DNA from: Streptomyces malaysiense
GTDB lineage: Bacteria; Actinomycetota; Actinomycetes; Streptomycetales; Streptomycetaceae
NCBI RefSeq assembly: GCF_000980885.2
Contig: NZ_LBDA02000054.1
Location: 47,578-111,577 of the forward strand
Direction: 5' to 3'
DNA: 64,000 nucleotides
The notes beneath the pieces are model-generated. The model did not search any database, was not told the DNA's origin, and saw only the letters and a list, made by a program, of their open reading frames with translations. Of the stretch, positions 31,051 to 37,979 are shown piece by piece. Every line of letters begins with the position of its first letter. The first letter of the stretch is position 1. The translations under genes and the position numbers were made by a program.

Positions 31051-31126
31051 CCTGTCCTCCGCAAGAGCCGTGGTGCGGCGGTTTTTAGCGCCCTTGTTTA
31101 TTAAAGGTTGTTGCACTTCTCTGCCG

Positions 31127-31161
31127 ACCATAGGGCGGCCGACACCCTTGGTCAAGACCAA
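31127..31161 (-). promoter_or_regulatory. GntR promoter with dre-like operator on the -35 box
   Basis: On the minus strand, TTGACC (31150-31155) and TATGGT (31127-31132) are separated by exactly 17 bases, a good sigma-70-type promoter. The palindrome TTGGTC-n2-GACCAA (31148-31161) covers the -35 box. Its core differs from the DasR-responsive element at one position. Confidence 0.7.
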
Positions 31162-31250
31162 TCCTCGCCCCCGGACGTACGGGCGGCGGGGGCCGCGGCG
31201 CAGCGTTCACGAGGCGTTCGCACGCGGTGGTCCGGGTGACATCACGGCAA

Positions 31251-31274
31251 AGCCCCCGTCGCGGGACGGGGGCT
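31251..31274 (-). terminator. terminator of the ECF sigma factor gene
   Basis: AGCCCCCGTC (31251-31260) pairs perfectly with GACGGGGGCT (31265-31274) around a 4-base loop. On the minus strand the stem is followed by TTTG, and it lies just downstream of the sigma-factor stop at 31291. Confidence 0.85.
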
Positions 31275-31290
31275 CGGGTCCGCATGCGGT

Positions 31291-32178
31291 TCAGTGCTCG
31301 GCCAGGTGGCGCAGCTTGTCGGGGTTGCGCTGGATGTAGACCGATGTCACGCGGCCCTCCATGGCGTCCAGTTGGAAGAGGCTGTCGGGTTTGCCGCCGG
31401 ACAGGATCAGGACGGCCGGGCCGCCGTTGGCCTCCAGCAGCCGCAGCGTGCGGCCGGGTGATCCCGCGGCGGGGGCGACGGCGGCCAGGAAGCGGGCCAC
31501 CTTGTCGGCGCTGTGCATGATCCGCAGGGCCGCTCTGGCCTTGCCGCCGCCGTCGGAGACCAGCCGGACGTCCGGGGCGAGCACCGACATCAGTCCGTCC
31601 AGGTCGCCCCCGGACGCGGCGGCGAGGAACCGCTCCGTCAGCTCGCGGCGCCGGCCGGGGTCGACGTCGTAGCGCGGCCGCCGCTCCTCCACGTGCCGGC
31701 GGGCCCGCCGGGCGAGCTGCCGTACCGCCGGTTCGCCGCGGTCGAGCAGGGCGGCGATCTGTGTGAACGGGAAGCCGAACGCCTCCCGGAGCACGAACAC
31801 CGCGCGTTCCAGGGGCGAGAGCGACTCCAGGACGACCAGGACGGCCAGGGAGACGGTGTCGGCGAGGACGGCCCGGTCTGCGGCGTCGGGGGCGGTGTCG
31901 CCGTACTCGGTGACGTACGGCTCCGGCAGCCACGGCCCGATGTACGACTCGGCGCGCGACTGCGCCTGGCGCAAACGGTCGATGGCCAGTCGGGTGGTGA
32001 TCCGCACCAGATAGGCGCGGGGTTCGCGGACCTCCGCGCGGTCGGCACGGGACCAGCGCAGCCAGGCGTCCTGGACCACGTCCTCGGCGTCGGCGACGCG
32101 GCCGAGCATGCGGTAGGCGACGCCGGTGAGCAGGCTCCGGTGTTCCTCGAAGACCTCGGTCGCGGGGTCGGCGGTCAT
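31291..32178 (-). CDS. ECF41-type (SigJ-like) RNA polymerase sigma factor
   Basis: The 295-residue sigma factor has region 2 (about residues 8-75; VAYRMLGRVADAEDVVQDAWLR), region 4 (about 115-165; LEPLERAVFVLREAFG-type helix, here SPLERAVFVLREAFGFP) and a SnoaL-like C-terminal extension containing the DGGGK motif (LVSDGGGKARAAL). That extension and motif define ECF41 factors, which have no separate anti-sigma factor and are regulated by the extension. ECF41 genes usually sit beside a COE-type enzyme gene; here the divergent neighbour is an oxidoreductase. The start is ATG 32178. Confidence 0.92.
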   Translation of the reverse strand: MTADPATEVFEEHRSLLTGVAYRMLGRVADAEDVVQDAWLRWSRADRAEVREPRAYLVRITTRLAIDRLRQAQSRAESYIGPWLPEPYVTEYGDTAPDAADRAVLADTVSLAVLVVLESLSPLERAVFVLREAFGFPFTQIAALLDRGEPAVRQLARRARRHVEERRPRYDVDPGRRRELTERFLAAASGGDLDGLMSVLAPDVRLVSDGGGKARAALRIMHSADKVARFLAAVAPAAGSPGRTLRLLEANGGPAVLILSGGKPDSLFQLDAMEGRVTSVYIQRNPDKLRHLAEH

Positions 32179-32302
32179 GCTCTCATCCCATCCGACACGC
32201 CCCGGCGCTGTCCACTCGGAATCTGGCCGCTCGCGAACGCGCCGGATCACAATGACCGCGCGGACCGCCGGGGGCCGGCGGCCGGTGAGCCGGAGGTGTG
32301 CG

Positions 32303-32956
32303 ATGCGGTACGGGGTGCTGGGCACGGGCGAGGTGGGGCGGACGCTGGCGGGGCGGCTGGTGGAGCTGGGGCACGAGGTGACCCTGGGGTCGCGCACCGC
32401 GGACAACCCGGTGGCGCGGGAGTGGGCGACGGCGGTGGCCGGGCGGGCGCACGCGGGGACGTTCGCGCGGGCCGCGGAGGCGGGCGAGGCGGTGATCAAC
32501 GCGGTGAGCGGGCGGGTGGCACTGGACGCGCTGCGGGCGGCGGGCGCCGCGCACCTGGACGGCAAGATCCTGGTCGACGTCTGCAACCCGCTGTCCTTCG
32601 AGGGCGGGCTGCCCCGGCTCGACCCGGTGGAATCGGACAGCATGGGCGAGCGGATCCAGCGGGCGTTCCCGGGGGCGCGGGTGGTCAAGACGCTGAACAC
32701 CGTCAACTTCAAGGTGATGGTCGATCCGGGACGGGTGCCGGGCGAGCACCATATGTTCGTGTGCGGGGAGGACGCGGCCGCGAAGCAGCGGGTGACGGCG
32801 TGGCTGGGCGAGTTGGGGTGGCCGGCCGCGCGGGTGCTGGACCTGGGGGGTATCGCGGCGGCGCGGGCGACCGAGATGTATCTGCCGCTGTGGTTGCGGA
32901 TGTCGCGGGTGTTCGGGCACGCGGACCTCAACGTGGAGGTGCGGCGGGCGGGTTGA
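32303..32956 (+). CDS. NADPH-binding F420 reductase-like oxidoreductase
   Basis: The 217-residue Rossmann protein begins MRYGVLGTGEVGRTLAGRL, with the GxGxxG dinucleotide motif, and continues HEVTLGSRTADNP, where the arginine suggests NADP(H). It belongs to the coenzyme-F420 NADP oxidoreductase-like family (VKTLNTVNFKVM; FVCGEDAAAK). GGAGGT precedes the ATG. It is divergent from the ECF41 sigma factor and is its probable target, matching the known link between ECF41 factors and oxidoreductases, epimerases or decarboxylases. Confidence 0.88.
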   Translation: MRYGVLGTGEVGRTLAGRLVELGHEVTLGSRTADNPVAREWATAVAGRAHAGTFARAAEAGEAVINAVSGRVALDALRAAGAAHLDGKILVDVCNPLSFEGGLPRLDPVESDSMGERIQRAFPGARVVKTLNTVNFKVMVDPGRVPGEHHMFVCGEDAAAKQRVTAWLGELGWPAARVLDLGGIAAARATEMYLPLWLRMSRVFGHADLNVEVRRAG

Positions 32957-32983
32957 CGGCGGTCCGGTCACGGCCGCTCCGGG

Positions 32984-32999
32984 GCTACCCGTCGGTAGC
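32984..32999. promoter_or_regulatory. palindrome upstream of an alpha/beta hydrolase
   Basis: GCTACC-cgtc-GGTAGC is a perfect 16-bp inverted repeat 55 bases before the hydrolase ATG. Its form (TACC-n4-GGTA) resembles TetR-family operators. No TetR gene is nearby. Confidence 0.4.
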
Positions 33000-33053
33000 A
33001 ATCGCTGACAAGCTGTCCACGGCGTCCGTCAGCAGCCGAGCCGAGGAGCACCC

Positions 33054-33905
33054 ATGTCCGCCACCGTCTCCTTCACCGTCCCGACCCCGCGCGACCCCGA
33101 GGACGTGGCCGTGTCCTACGCGCGCGTGGGGCGCGGCGAGCCGCTGGTCCTGCTGCACGGCATCGGGCACCACCGGCAGGCCTGGGACCCGGTGGTGGAC
33201 ATCCTCGCCACCGAGCGCGAGGTGATCACCGTCGACCTGCCCGGCTTCGGCGCGTCCCCCGCGCTGTCACCCGCCCTCGCCTACGACCTGCCCACGACCA
33301 GCACCGTACTGGGCGCCCTGTTCGACACGCTGGGGCTGGAGCGCCCGCACGTCGCGGGCAACTCGCTGGGCGGCCTGCTCGCCCTGGAACTGGGCCGCGA
33401 GAAACTCGTACGGTCCGTCACGGCCCTGTCCCCCGCCGGATTCTGGACGCAGGCCGAGCGGCGGTACGCCTTCGCGACGCTGCTCGCGATGCGGGGGATC
33501 GCGCAGCGGCTGCCGGTGCCCCTGGTGGAGCGGCTCAGCCGAAGCACGGCGGGCCGCACGGCGCTGATGAGCACCATCTACGCCCGCCCCGCACGCCGCG
33601 ACCCCGCGGCCGTGGTGGCCGAGACCCGAGCGCTGGTGGAGGCCACGGGCTTCACGGCCACCCTGCGGTCCGGCAGCACCGTCCGCTTCACCGACCCGCT
33701 GCCCGGCCTGCCGGTCACCGTGGCCTGGGGCAGCAGGGACCGCCTCCTCCTGCGCCGCCAGGGCGTCCGCGCCAAGCAGACCATCCCGCACGCCCGGCTG
33801 ATCCGCCTGCCCGGCTGCGGACACTGCCCGATGAACGACGACCCGGCGCTGGTGGCGCGGGTGATCCTGGACGGGAGCCGGGGTGACGCGCCGAGGGCGG
33901 ACTAG
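33054..33905 (+). CDS. alpha/beta hydrolase
   Basis: The 283-residue hydrolase has the oxyanion motif VLLHGIGHHRQAW, the nucleophile elbow VAGNSLGGLLAL and a C-terminal LPGCGHCPMNDDP with the catalytic histidine. There is no signal peptide. A 16-bp palindrome precedes it and a 13-bp terminator hairpin follows directly, so it is a single-gene unit. The substrate is unknown. Confidence 0.88.
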   Translation: MSATVSFTVPTPRDPEDVAVSYARVGRGEPLVLLHGIGHHRQAWDPVVDILATEREVITVDLPGFGASPALSPALAYDLPTTSTVLGALFDTLGLERPHVAGNSLGGLLALELGREKLVRSVTALSPAGFWTQAERRYAFATLLAMRGIAQRLPVPLVERLSRSTAGRTALMSTIYARPARRDPAAVVAETRALVEATGFTATLRSGSTVRFTDPLPGLPVTVAWGSRDRLLLRRQGVRAKQTIPHARLIRLPGCGHCPMNDDPALVARVILDGSRGDAPRAD

Positions 33906-33906
33906 G

Positions 33907-33938
33907 GTCCTTCGTCCGGACCGGGCCGGACGAAGGAC
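33907..33938 (+). terminator. strong terminator hairpin
   Basis: GTCCTTCGTCCGG (33907-33919) pairs perfectly with CCGGACGAAGGAC (33926-33938) across a 6-base loop, starting two bases after the hydrolase stop codon. Confidence 0.85.
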
Positions 33939-33989
33939 GCGGGGCCCGCTGCCGGCCCCGCTCCCCCGACACGATCCGATGGAGTGGCG

Positions 33990-34292
33990 CTAGGCCGAGA
34001 ACGACCCCGCACCGCCCGGCACATGTGTTCCGAACCCGGGCTGCACCACCAGCGAGGGGCCGAGGCAGAACGGGTTGCCGTAGATCCGCACCGGCTGGTC
34101 CGAGAGGTTGGACAGGACGTGGGCGAGCGCGGGCAGCCGCCGGCAGCCCGCCGGGTCGTGGTACACGTCGAGCGGCTGCACCTCGGTGGAGAAGACCACG
34201 ACGTCTCCCGACGCGGCCGCCCGCGCGGATCCCGCGAGACCCAGCGTCGCGGCGGCGACGGCCAGGGAAACCAGAACTGCCTTCACGCGCAC
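33990..34292 (-). CDS. small secreted protein of unknown function
   Basis: The 100-residue precursor has a signal peptide (RVKAVLVSLAVAAATLGLAG, cleavage probably after SARA) and a mature part of about 75 residues. Two cysteines (GCRR and NPFCLG) probably form a disulfide. Short beta strands (VVVFSTEVQPLDVYHDP; PVRIYGNPF; SLVVQPGFG) suggest a small beta fold. I do not recognise the family. The GTG at 34292 has GGAGG six bases upstream, whereas the ATG at 34298 directly abuts that site, so GTG is the better start. Confidence 0.7.
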   Translation of the reverse strand: MRVKAVLVSLAVAAATLGLAGSARAAASGDVVVFSTEVQPLDVYHDPAGCRRLPALAHVLSNLSDQPVRIYGNPFCLGPSLVVQPGFGTHVPGGAGSFSA

Positions 34293-34709
34293 GATCATCC
34301 TCCACCACCGATGCTCCCCGCTCCGTTCGCGGGCTCGTCCCAGGGCTATCGCGCGGGCGCCGCCCCGATCCATCCGTTCCGGGCCGGTTCACCCGATCAG
34401 CTCACGCACGTTCACCGGCCCGGGAACCCCGCGCCCCGGCCGGGCCGGCCGGTGGCCGCCGGTTCCCCGACCGGGTTCCCGTACGCTTCGGGCCATGCCG
34501 CGCGCCGGCGTCATCCCCCGGCGCGCGGCACCCTCAACTCTGCCGCGATGGGCGGGGTTTCCTCCGCTCCGGGCACGGCCGCGGGCTGCTTCGGACAGGA
34601 GCCGGGCAGGAGCGGTCGTAAAAGATGGAACAAATAGGGCGGAGCATGCTTTACCTGTCGGTCACAATCAGTTCGTGATCAGGCAACACGCTTCCCTCAC
34701 AGTGGTTGT
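34293..34709. other. intergenic region with an orphan hairpin
   Basis: No protein gene is convincing in this gap between divergent genes. It contains a perfect 12-bp stem, GCCGCGCGCCGG (34497-34508) with CCGGCGCGCGGC (34518-34529), loop 9. It lies far from either neighbouring stop codon, so it could terminate an unannotated small RNA. The region 34630-34709 is AT-richer and probably holds the promoter of the ACT-GNAT gene. Confidence 0.5.
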
Positions 34710-36116
34710 ATGACTCCGGATATGTCTGATGTGACCCGCGCCCGGCACGGCCGGCCCGTGCACCACTGGCGGCGGGACCTTGTGGAACTGGCCGCCCTCT
34801 TCACCGCCGTCGCGGTGGCCGACGGGGTGGCGAACCTGATCGGGCACGGCCCCGACGGCCCCGCCCTGCTGGCGATCTCGGCGCTCGCGCTGGCCGCGAC
34901 GGCGGCCTTCCACACCTGGTGGGCACGGTGCCACGGCCACGCCCCGCCCCCGCCGCCGGCCGGTGATACCGGTGCCCGGCAGGCCGCCACGGCGCGGTCG
35001 GCCGGGCCGGGCGACGGCGCCGACGGGATGCCCGGGACCAGCACGCTGTGGCGGATGCGGACGACGGTCCAGGACGAGCCCGGTTCGCTGGCCGCGCTGT
35101 GCACGGCGCTGGCCGGGCACCGGGTGGACATCCTCAGCCTCCAGACGCATCCACTGGCCGACGGCACCGTGGACGAGTTCCTGCTGCGGGCGCCCGGGGC
35201 GCTGAGCGCGGCGGAGCTGACGCGGGCGGTCGCGGCGGCCGGGGGCGCGTCCACGTACATCGAGCGGGCCGACGCCCACGATCTGGTCGACGCCCCGACG
35301 CGGGTGCTGGGCCTGGCCACCCGTACGGCACTGGACGCGGCGGAACTTCCGCTGGCGCTGCGGCAGTTGCTCGGCCGGTGCACGATCCGATCGCTGCCCG
35401 GCCGGGGTCGTGACCAGGAGGAGGTGCCGGCGGAGGGGGTGCTGGAGGAGACGGTCATGCGGCTGCGGGCACCGGAGGGCGGTGTGCTCAGCGTGGAGCG
35501 GCCGTATCTGCCCTTCACTCCCACCGAGTTCGCGCGGGCGCGGGCGCTGGTGGAGCTGGACGCCCGGCTGGGCCCGCGGCTCCCGGACGGGCAGGACACG
35601 CTGACGCTGCCGGCGGGCGACGACATCGCCGTGCGGCGGATCGACACGGGTGGGCTGGCGGCGGCCAAGGCGATGCACGAGCGCTGCTCGGCCCGCACGC
35701 TGACGCTGCGCTACCACGGTCCCGTCGGCGACGCCGACCGCTACCTCCACCATCTCCTCAGCCCCCGCTTCGGGCGGACGCTCGCGGCGCAGACGTCCAC
35801 CGGACGGATCGTCGGCCTCGGGCACCTGCTGTGGGACGGCGACGAGACGGAGGTCGCGCTGCTGGTCGAGGACGACTGGCAGCGGCGGGGCGTCGGCGCC
35901 GAGTTGCTGCGGCGGCTGGTGGCGATGGCCCGGGAGGCCCACTGCGACAGCGTGTACGCGGTGACTCAGGCGTCCAACACGGGCATGGTCACCGCGATGC
36001 GGGGCCTCGGGCTGCCGCTGGACTACCAGGTGGAGGAGGGCACCCTGGTGATCACCGCGCGGCTGGCCGCGGAGCCCTCGGCGCGCCCGGCGTACGACAC
36101 GGCCCACCGGGACTGA
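34710..36116 (+). CDS. membrane-anchored ACT-GNAT acetyltransferase
   Basis: The 468-residue fusion has two hydrophobic segments (about residues 26-45 and 51-71), a Pro/Gly-rich linker, an ACT domain (about 114-185; WRMRTTVQDEPGSLAALCTA and DILSLQTHPLADG) and a C-terminal GNAT domain (about 295-455; acetyl-CoA loop WQRRGVGAELL at 390-400, then TQASNTGMV). Actinobacterial ACT-GNAT proteins are amino-acid-controlled protein lysine acetyltransferases (the Micromonospora enzyme responds to Cys and Arg). The added membrane anchor is unusual. The start is uncertain: ATG 34710 has no ribosome binding site, and ATG 34722 is an alternative. Confidence 0.85.
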   Translation: MTPDMSDVTRARHGRPVHHWRRDLVELAALFTAVAVADGVANLIGHGPDGPALLAISALALAATAAFHTWWARCHGHAPPPPPAGDTGARQAATARSAGPGDGADGMPGTSTLWRMRTTVQDEPGSLAALCTALAGHRVDILSLQTHPLADGTVDEFLLRAPGALSAAELTRAVAAAGGASTYIERADAHDLVDAPTRVLGLATRTALDAAELPLALRQLLGRCTIRSLPGRGRDQEEVPAEGVLEETVMRLRAPEGGVLSVERPYLPFTPTEFARARALVELDARLGPRLPDGQDTLTLPAGDDIAVRRIDTGGLAAAKAMHERCSARTLTLRYHGPVGDADRYLHHLLSPRFGRTLAAQTSTGRIVGLGHLLWDGDETEVALLVEDDWQRRGVGAELLRRLVAMAREAHCDSVYAVTQASNTGMVTAMRGLGLPLDYQVEEGTLVITARLAAEPSARPAYDTAHRD

Positions 36117-36127
36117 CACCGGCGGGG

Positions 36128-36164
36128 CCGCCCCTCCCGGTCCCGCGGGCACCGGGAGGGGCGG
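36128..36164. terminator. bidirectional terminator hairpin
   Basis: CCGCCCCTCCCGG (36128-36140) pairs perfectly with CCGGGAGGGGCGG (36152-36164). It lies between the convergent ACT-GNAT and PLP-lyase genes, within 20 bases of both stop codons. Confidence 0.85.
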
Positions 36165-36181
36165 AAGCGGTCACCGGTCCG

Positions 36182-37381
36182 TCAGCCCGTCGCCTCCGCC
36201 GCCCCGACCGGCACCCGGGCGGGCACCCCCAGCGCCTGGTCCAGGTCGGCCCAGAGGTCGTCCACGTCCTCCAGCCCCACCGAGAGCCGCAGCAGCCTGT
36301 CGCCGACCCCCGCGCCCCGTCGGTCGTCGGCGTCCACGATGCGGTGGCTGATGGACGCGGGATGCTGGATCAGGGTGTCCACGCTGCCCAGGCTCACCGC
36401 GGGGGTGACCAGCCGCACCCGGGAGATCAGCTCGTGCGGATCGCCCTCCACCTCGAAGGCGATCATCGCGCCCCCGATCCGCGGGTAGTGGACACGGGAC
36501 ACCCGCGGGTCCGCGGCGAGGCGGCGGACCAGTTCGGCGGCGCTCGCGGAGGCCGCCCGGACCCGGACCGGCAGGGTGGACAGGCCGCGCAGCAGGAGAT
36601 AGCCGGCCAGCGGGTGCAGGACGCCGCCGGTGGCGAAGCGGATCTGGCGCAGCCGGCCGGCCAGTTCCTCGTCGCAGGCCACGACCCCGGCCAGCACGTC
36701 CCCGTGCCCGCCCAGATACTTCGTGGCGCTGTGCAGCACCAGCCGCGCGCCCTGCTCGGCCGGGCGCTGGAGCACCGGCGTGGCGAAGGTGTTGTCGACC
36801 AGCAGCGGCACCGAGCCGCACGCGTGCGCGACGGCCCGCAGGTCCAGCTCGGCGAGGGTCGGGTTGGCCGGGGACTCGACCATCACCAGGCCGGTGTCCG
36901 GACGCAGCGCGTCGGCGACGCCGGCCGGGTCGGTCCAGGTCACCTCGGTCCCGAGCAGCCCGGCGGTCAGCAGGTGGTCGCTGCAGCCGTACAGCGGCCG
37001 CACGGCGACGACATGGCGCAGTCCGGCCGCCGACCGGGCCAGCAGCACCGCGCTGAGGGCCGCCATGCCGCTGGCGAACGCGACCGCGCTCTCCGTGCCC
37101 TCCAGGCGGGCCAGCGCCGTCTCGAAGCGGGCCACGGTCGGGTTGCCGAGCCGGCCGTAGACGGGCGGCCCCGCCGGGTCGGCGCCGTCGGTGGCGAAGG
37201 CGTCGATGCGCGCGGCCTCGCCCCGGCTGTCGTAGGAGGGGTAGGTCGTGGACAGGTCGATCGGCGCGGCGTGCAGCCCCTGGCGGGCGAGATCGTCGCG
37301 GCCGGCGTGCACGGCCTCGGTGGCGAGGGCTCTCGGTGCGGGGCGTACGTCGTCGTAGGCACCCGTGGTCGCTGTGTCCAT
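36182..37381 (-). CDS. Cys/Met-metabolism PLP lyase, methionine gamma-lyase-like
   Basis: The 399-residue gamma-family PLP enzyme has VYGRLGNPTVARFE, SGMAALSAVLL, ESPANPTLAELD, and VLHSATKYLGGHGDVLAG with the cofactor lysine. After the phosphate-binding tyrosine it reads RPLYGCSDHLL. A cysteine at this position is characteristic of methionine gamma-lyase, whereas cystathionine enzymes usually have Gly or Asp there. Methionine (or other sulfur amino acid) elimination to a keto acid, a thiol and ammonia is therefore likely. A divergent Lrp-type regulator starts 60 bases away. I chose ATG 37381 because it gives MDTATTGAYDDVRPAPRALA. Confidence 0.88.
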   Translation of the reverse strand: MDTATTGAYDDVRPAPRALATEAVHAGRDDLARQGLHAAPIDLSTTYPSYDSRGEAARIDAFATDGADPAGPPVYGRLGNPTVARFETALARLEGTESAVAFASGMAALSAVLLARSAAGLRHVVAVRPLYGCSDHLLTAGLLGTEVTWTDPAGVADALRPDTGLVMVESPANPTLAELDLRAVAHACGSVPLLVDNTFATPVLQRPAEQGARLVLHSATKYLGGHGDVLAGVVACDEELAGRLRQIRFATGGVLHPLAGYLLLRGLSTLPVRVRAASASAAELVRRLAADPRVSRVHYPRIGGAMIAFEVEGDPHELISRVRLVTPAVSLGSVDTLIQHPASISHRIVDADDRRGAGVGDRLLRLSVGLEDVDDLWADLDQALGVPARVPVGAAEATG

Positions 37382-37429
37382 GACGGGAAGGGTGAACATC
37401 GAACGGGATACCCGGATGGAACCCCGTGC

Positions 37430-37450
37430 TATGTTCGGCCAATGGCCGAA
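37430..37450 (+). promoter_or_regulatory. -10 box and palindrome over the lrp start codon
   Basis: TATGTT (37430-37435) is a plausible -10 box six bases before the ATG at 37442, so the transcript is probably leaderless or nearly so. TTCGGCC-aat-GGCCGAA (37434-37450) is a perfect 7-bp inverted repeat centred on the start codon, a likely autoregulatory Lrp site. Confidence 0.55.
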
Positions 37451-37927
37451 TCTGTCGTACTGGATCCGGTGGATCTCCAGCTGCTGCGGCTGCTGCAGAA
37501 CGACGCCCGGATCACCTACCGCGATCTCGCCGCCCAGGTCGGGGTGGCGCCCTCGACCTGTCTCGACCGGGTGACCCGGCTGCGCCGCTGCGGCGTGATC
37601 CTCGGGAACCGGCTTCGACTGGATCCGGCCAAACTCGGCCGCGGTCTGCAGGCGCTGCTCTCGGTCCAGGTCAGACCGCACCGCAGGGAACTGGTGGGCC
37701 CGTTCGTGGAGCGGGTGCGCGCGCTGCCGGAGGCTCGCTCGGTCTTCCATCTGACCGGCCCCGACGACTATCTGGTGCATGTGGCCGTCGCGGACATGGC
37801 GGATCTCCAGCGGCTGGTCCTGGACGAGTTCACGGCGCACCGCGAAGTCGCCCGGGTGGAGACCCGGTTGATCTTCCAGCAGTGGGAGTGCGGGCCGCTG
37901 CTGCCGCCCGGCCACGCCGACAGCTGA
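37442..37927 (+). CDS. Lrp/AsnC-family regulator
   Basis: The 161-residue protein has an N-terminal helix-turn-helix (residues about 8-55; LQLLRLLQNDARITYRDLAAQ, CLDRVTRLRRCGVI) and a RAM/AsnC ligand-binding domain (about 70-150; LLSVQVRPHRRELVGPF, FHLTGPDDYLVHVAV). It is divergent from the methionine gamma-lyase-like gene and probably controls it in response to an amino acid. No ribosome binding site is present, in line with a leaderless mRNA. The ATG sits inside a palindrome. Confidence 0.92.
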   Translation: MAESVVLDPVDLQLLRLLQNDARITYRDLAAQVGVAPSTCLDRVTRLRRCGVILGNRLRLDPAKLGRGLQALLSVQVRPHRRELVGPFVERVRALPEARSVFHLTGPDDYLVHVAVADMADLQRLVLDEFTAHREVARVETRLIFQQWECGPLLPPGHADS

Positions 37928-37979
37928 ATCCCCGCCGCCCCGGTGACGCGGAGATCCCTCTCGTACGAGGATGGGCGGC

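Noticed and set aside
32179..32302. An ECF41 target promoter between the sigma-factor and oxidoreductase genes
   Set aside because: I looked for a TGTCACA-type -35 with a CGTC -10 at proper spacing on both strands and saw no convincing match.
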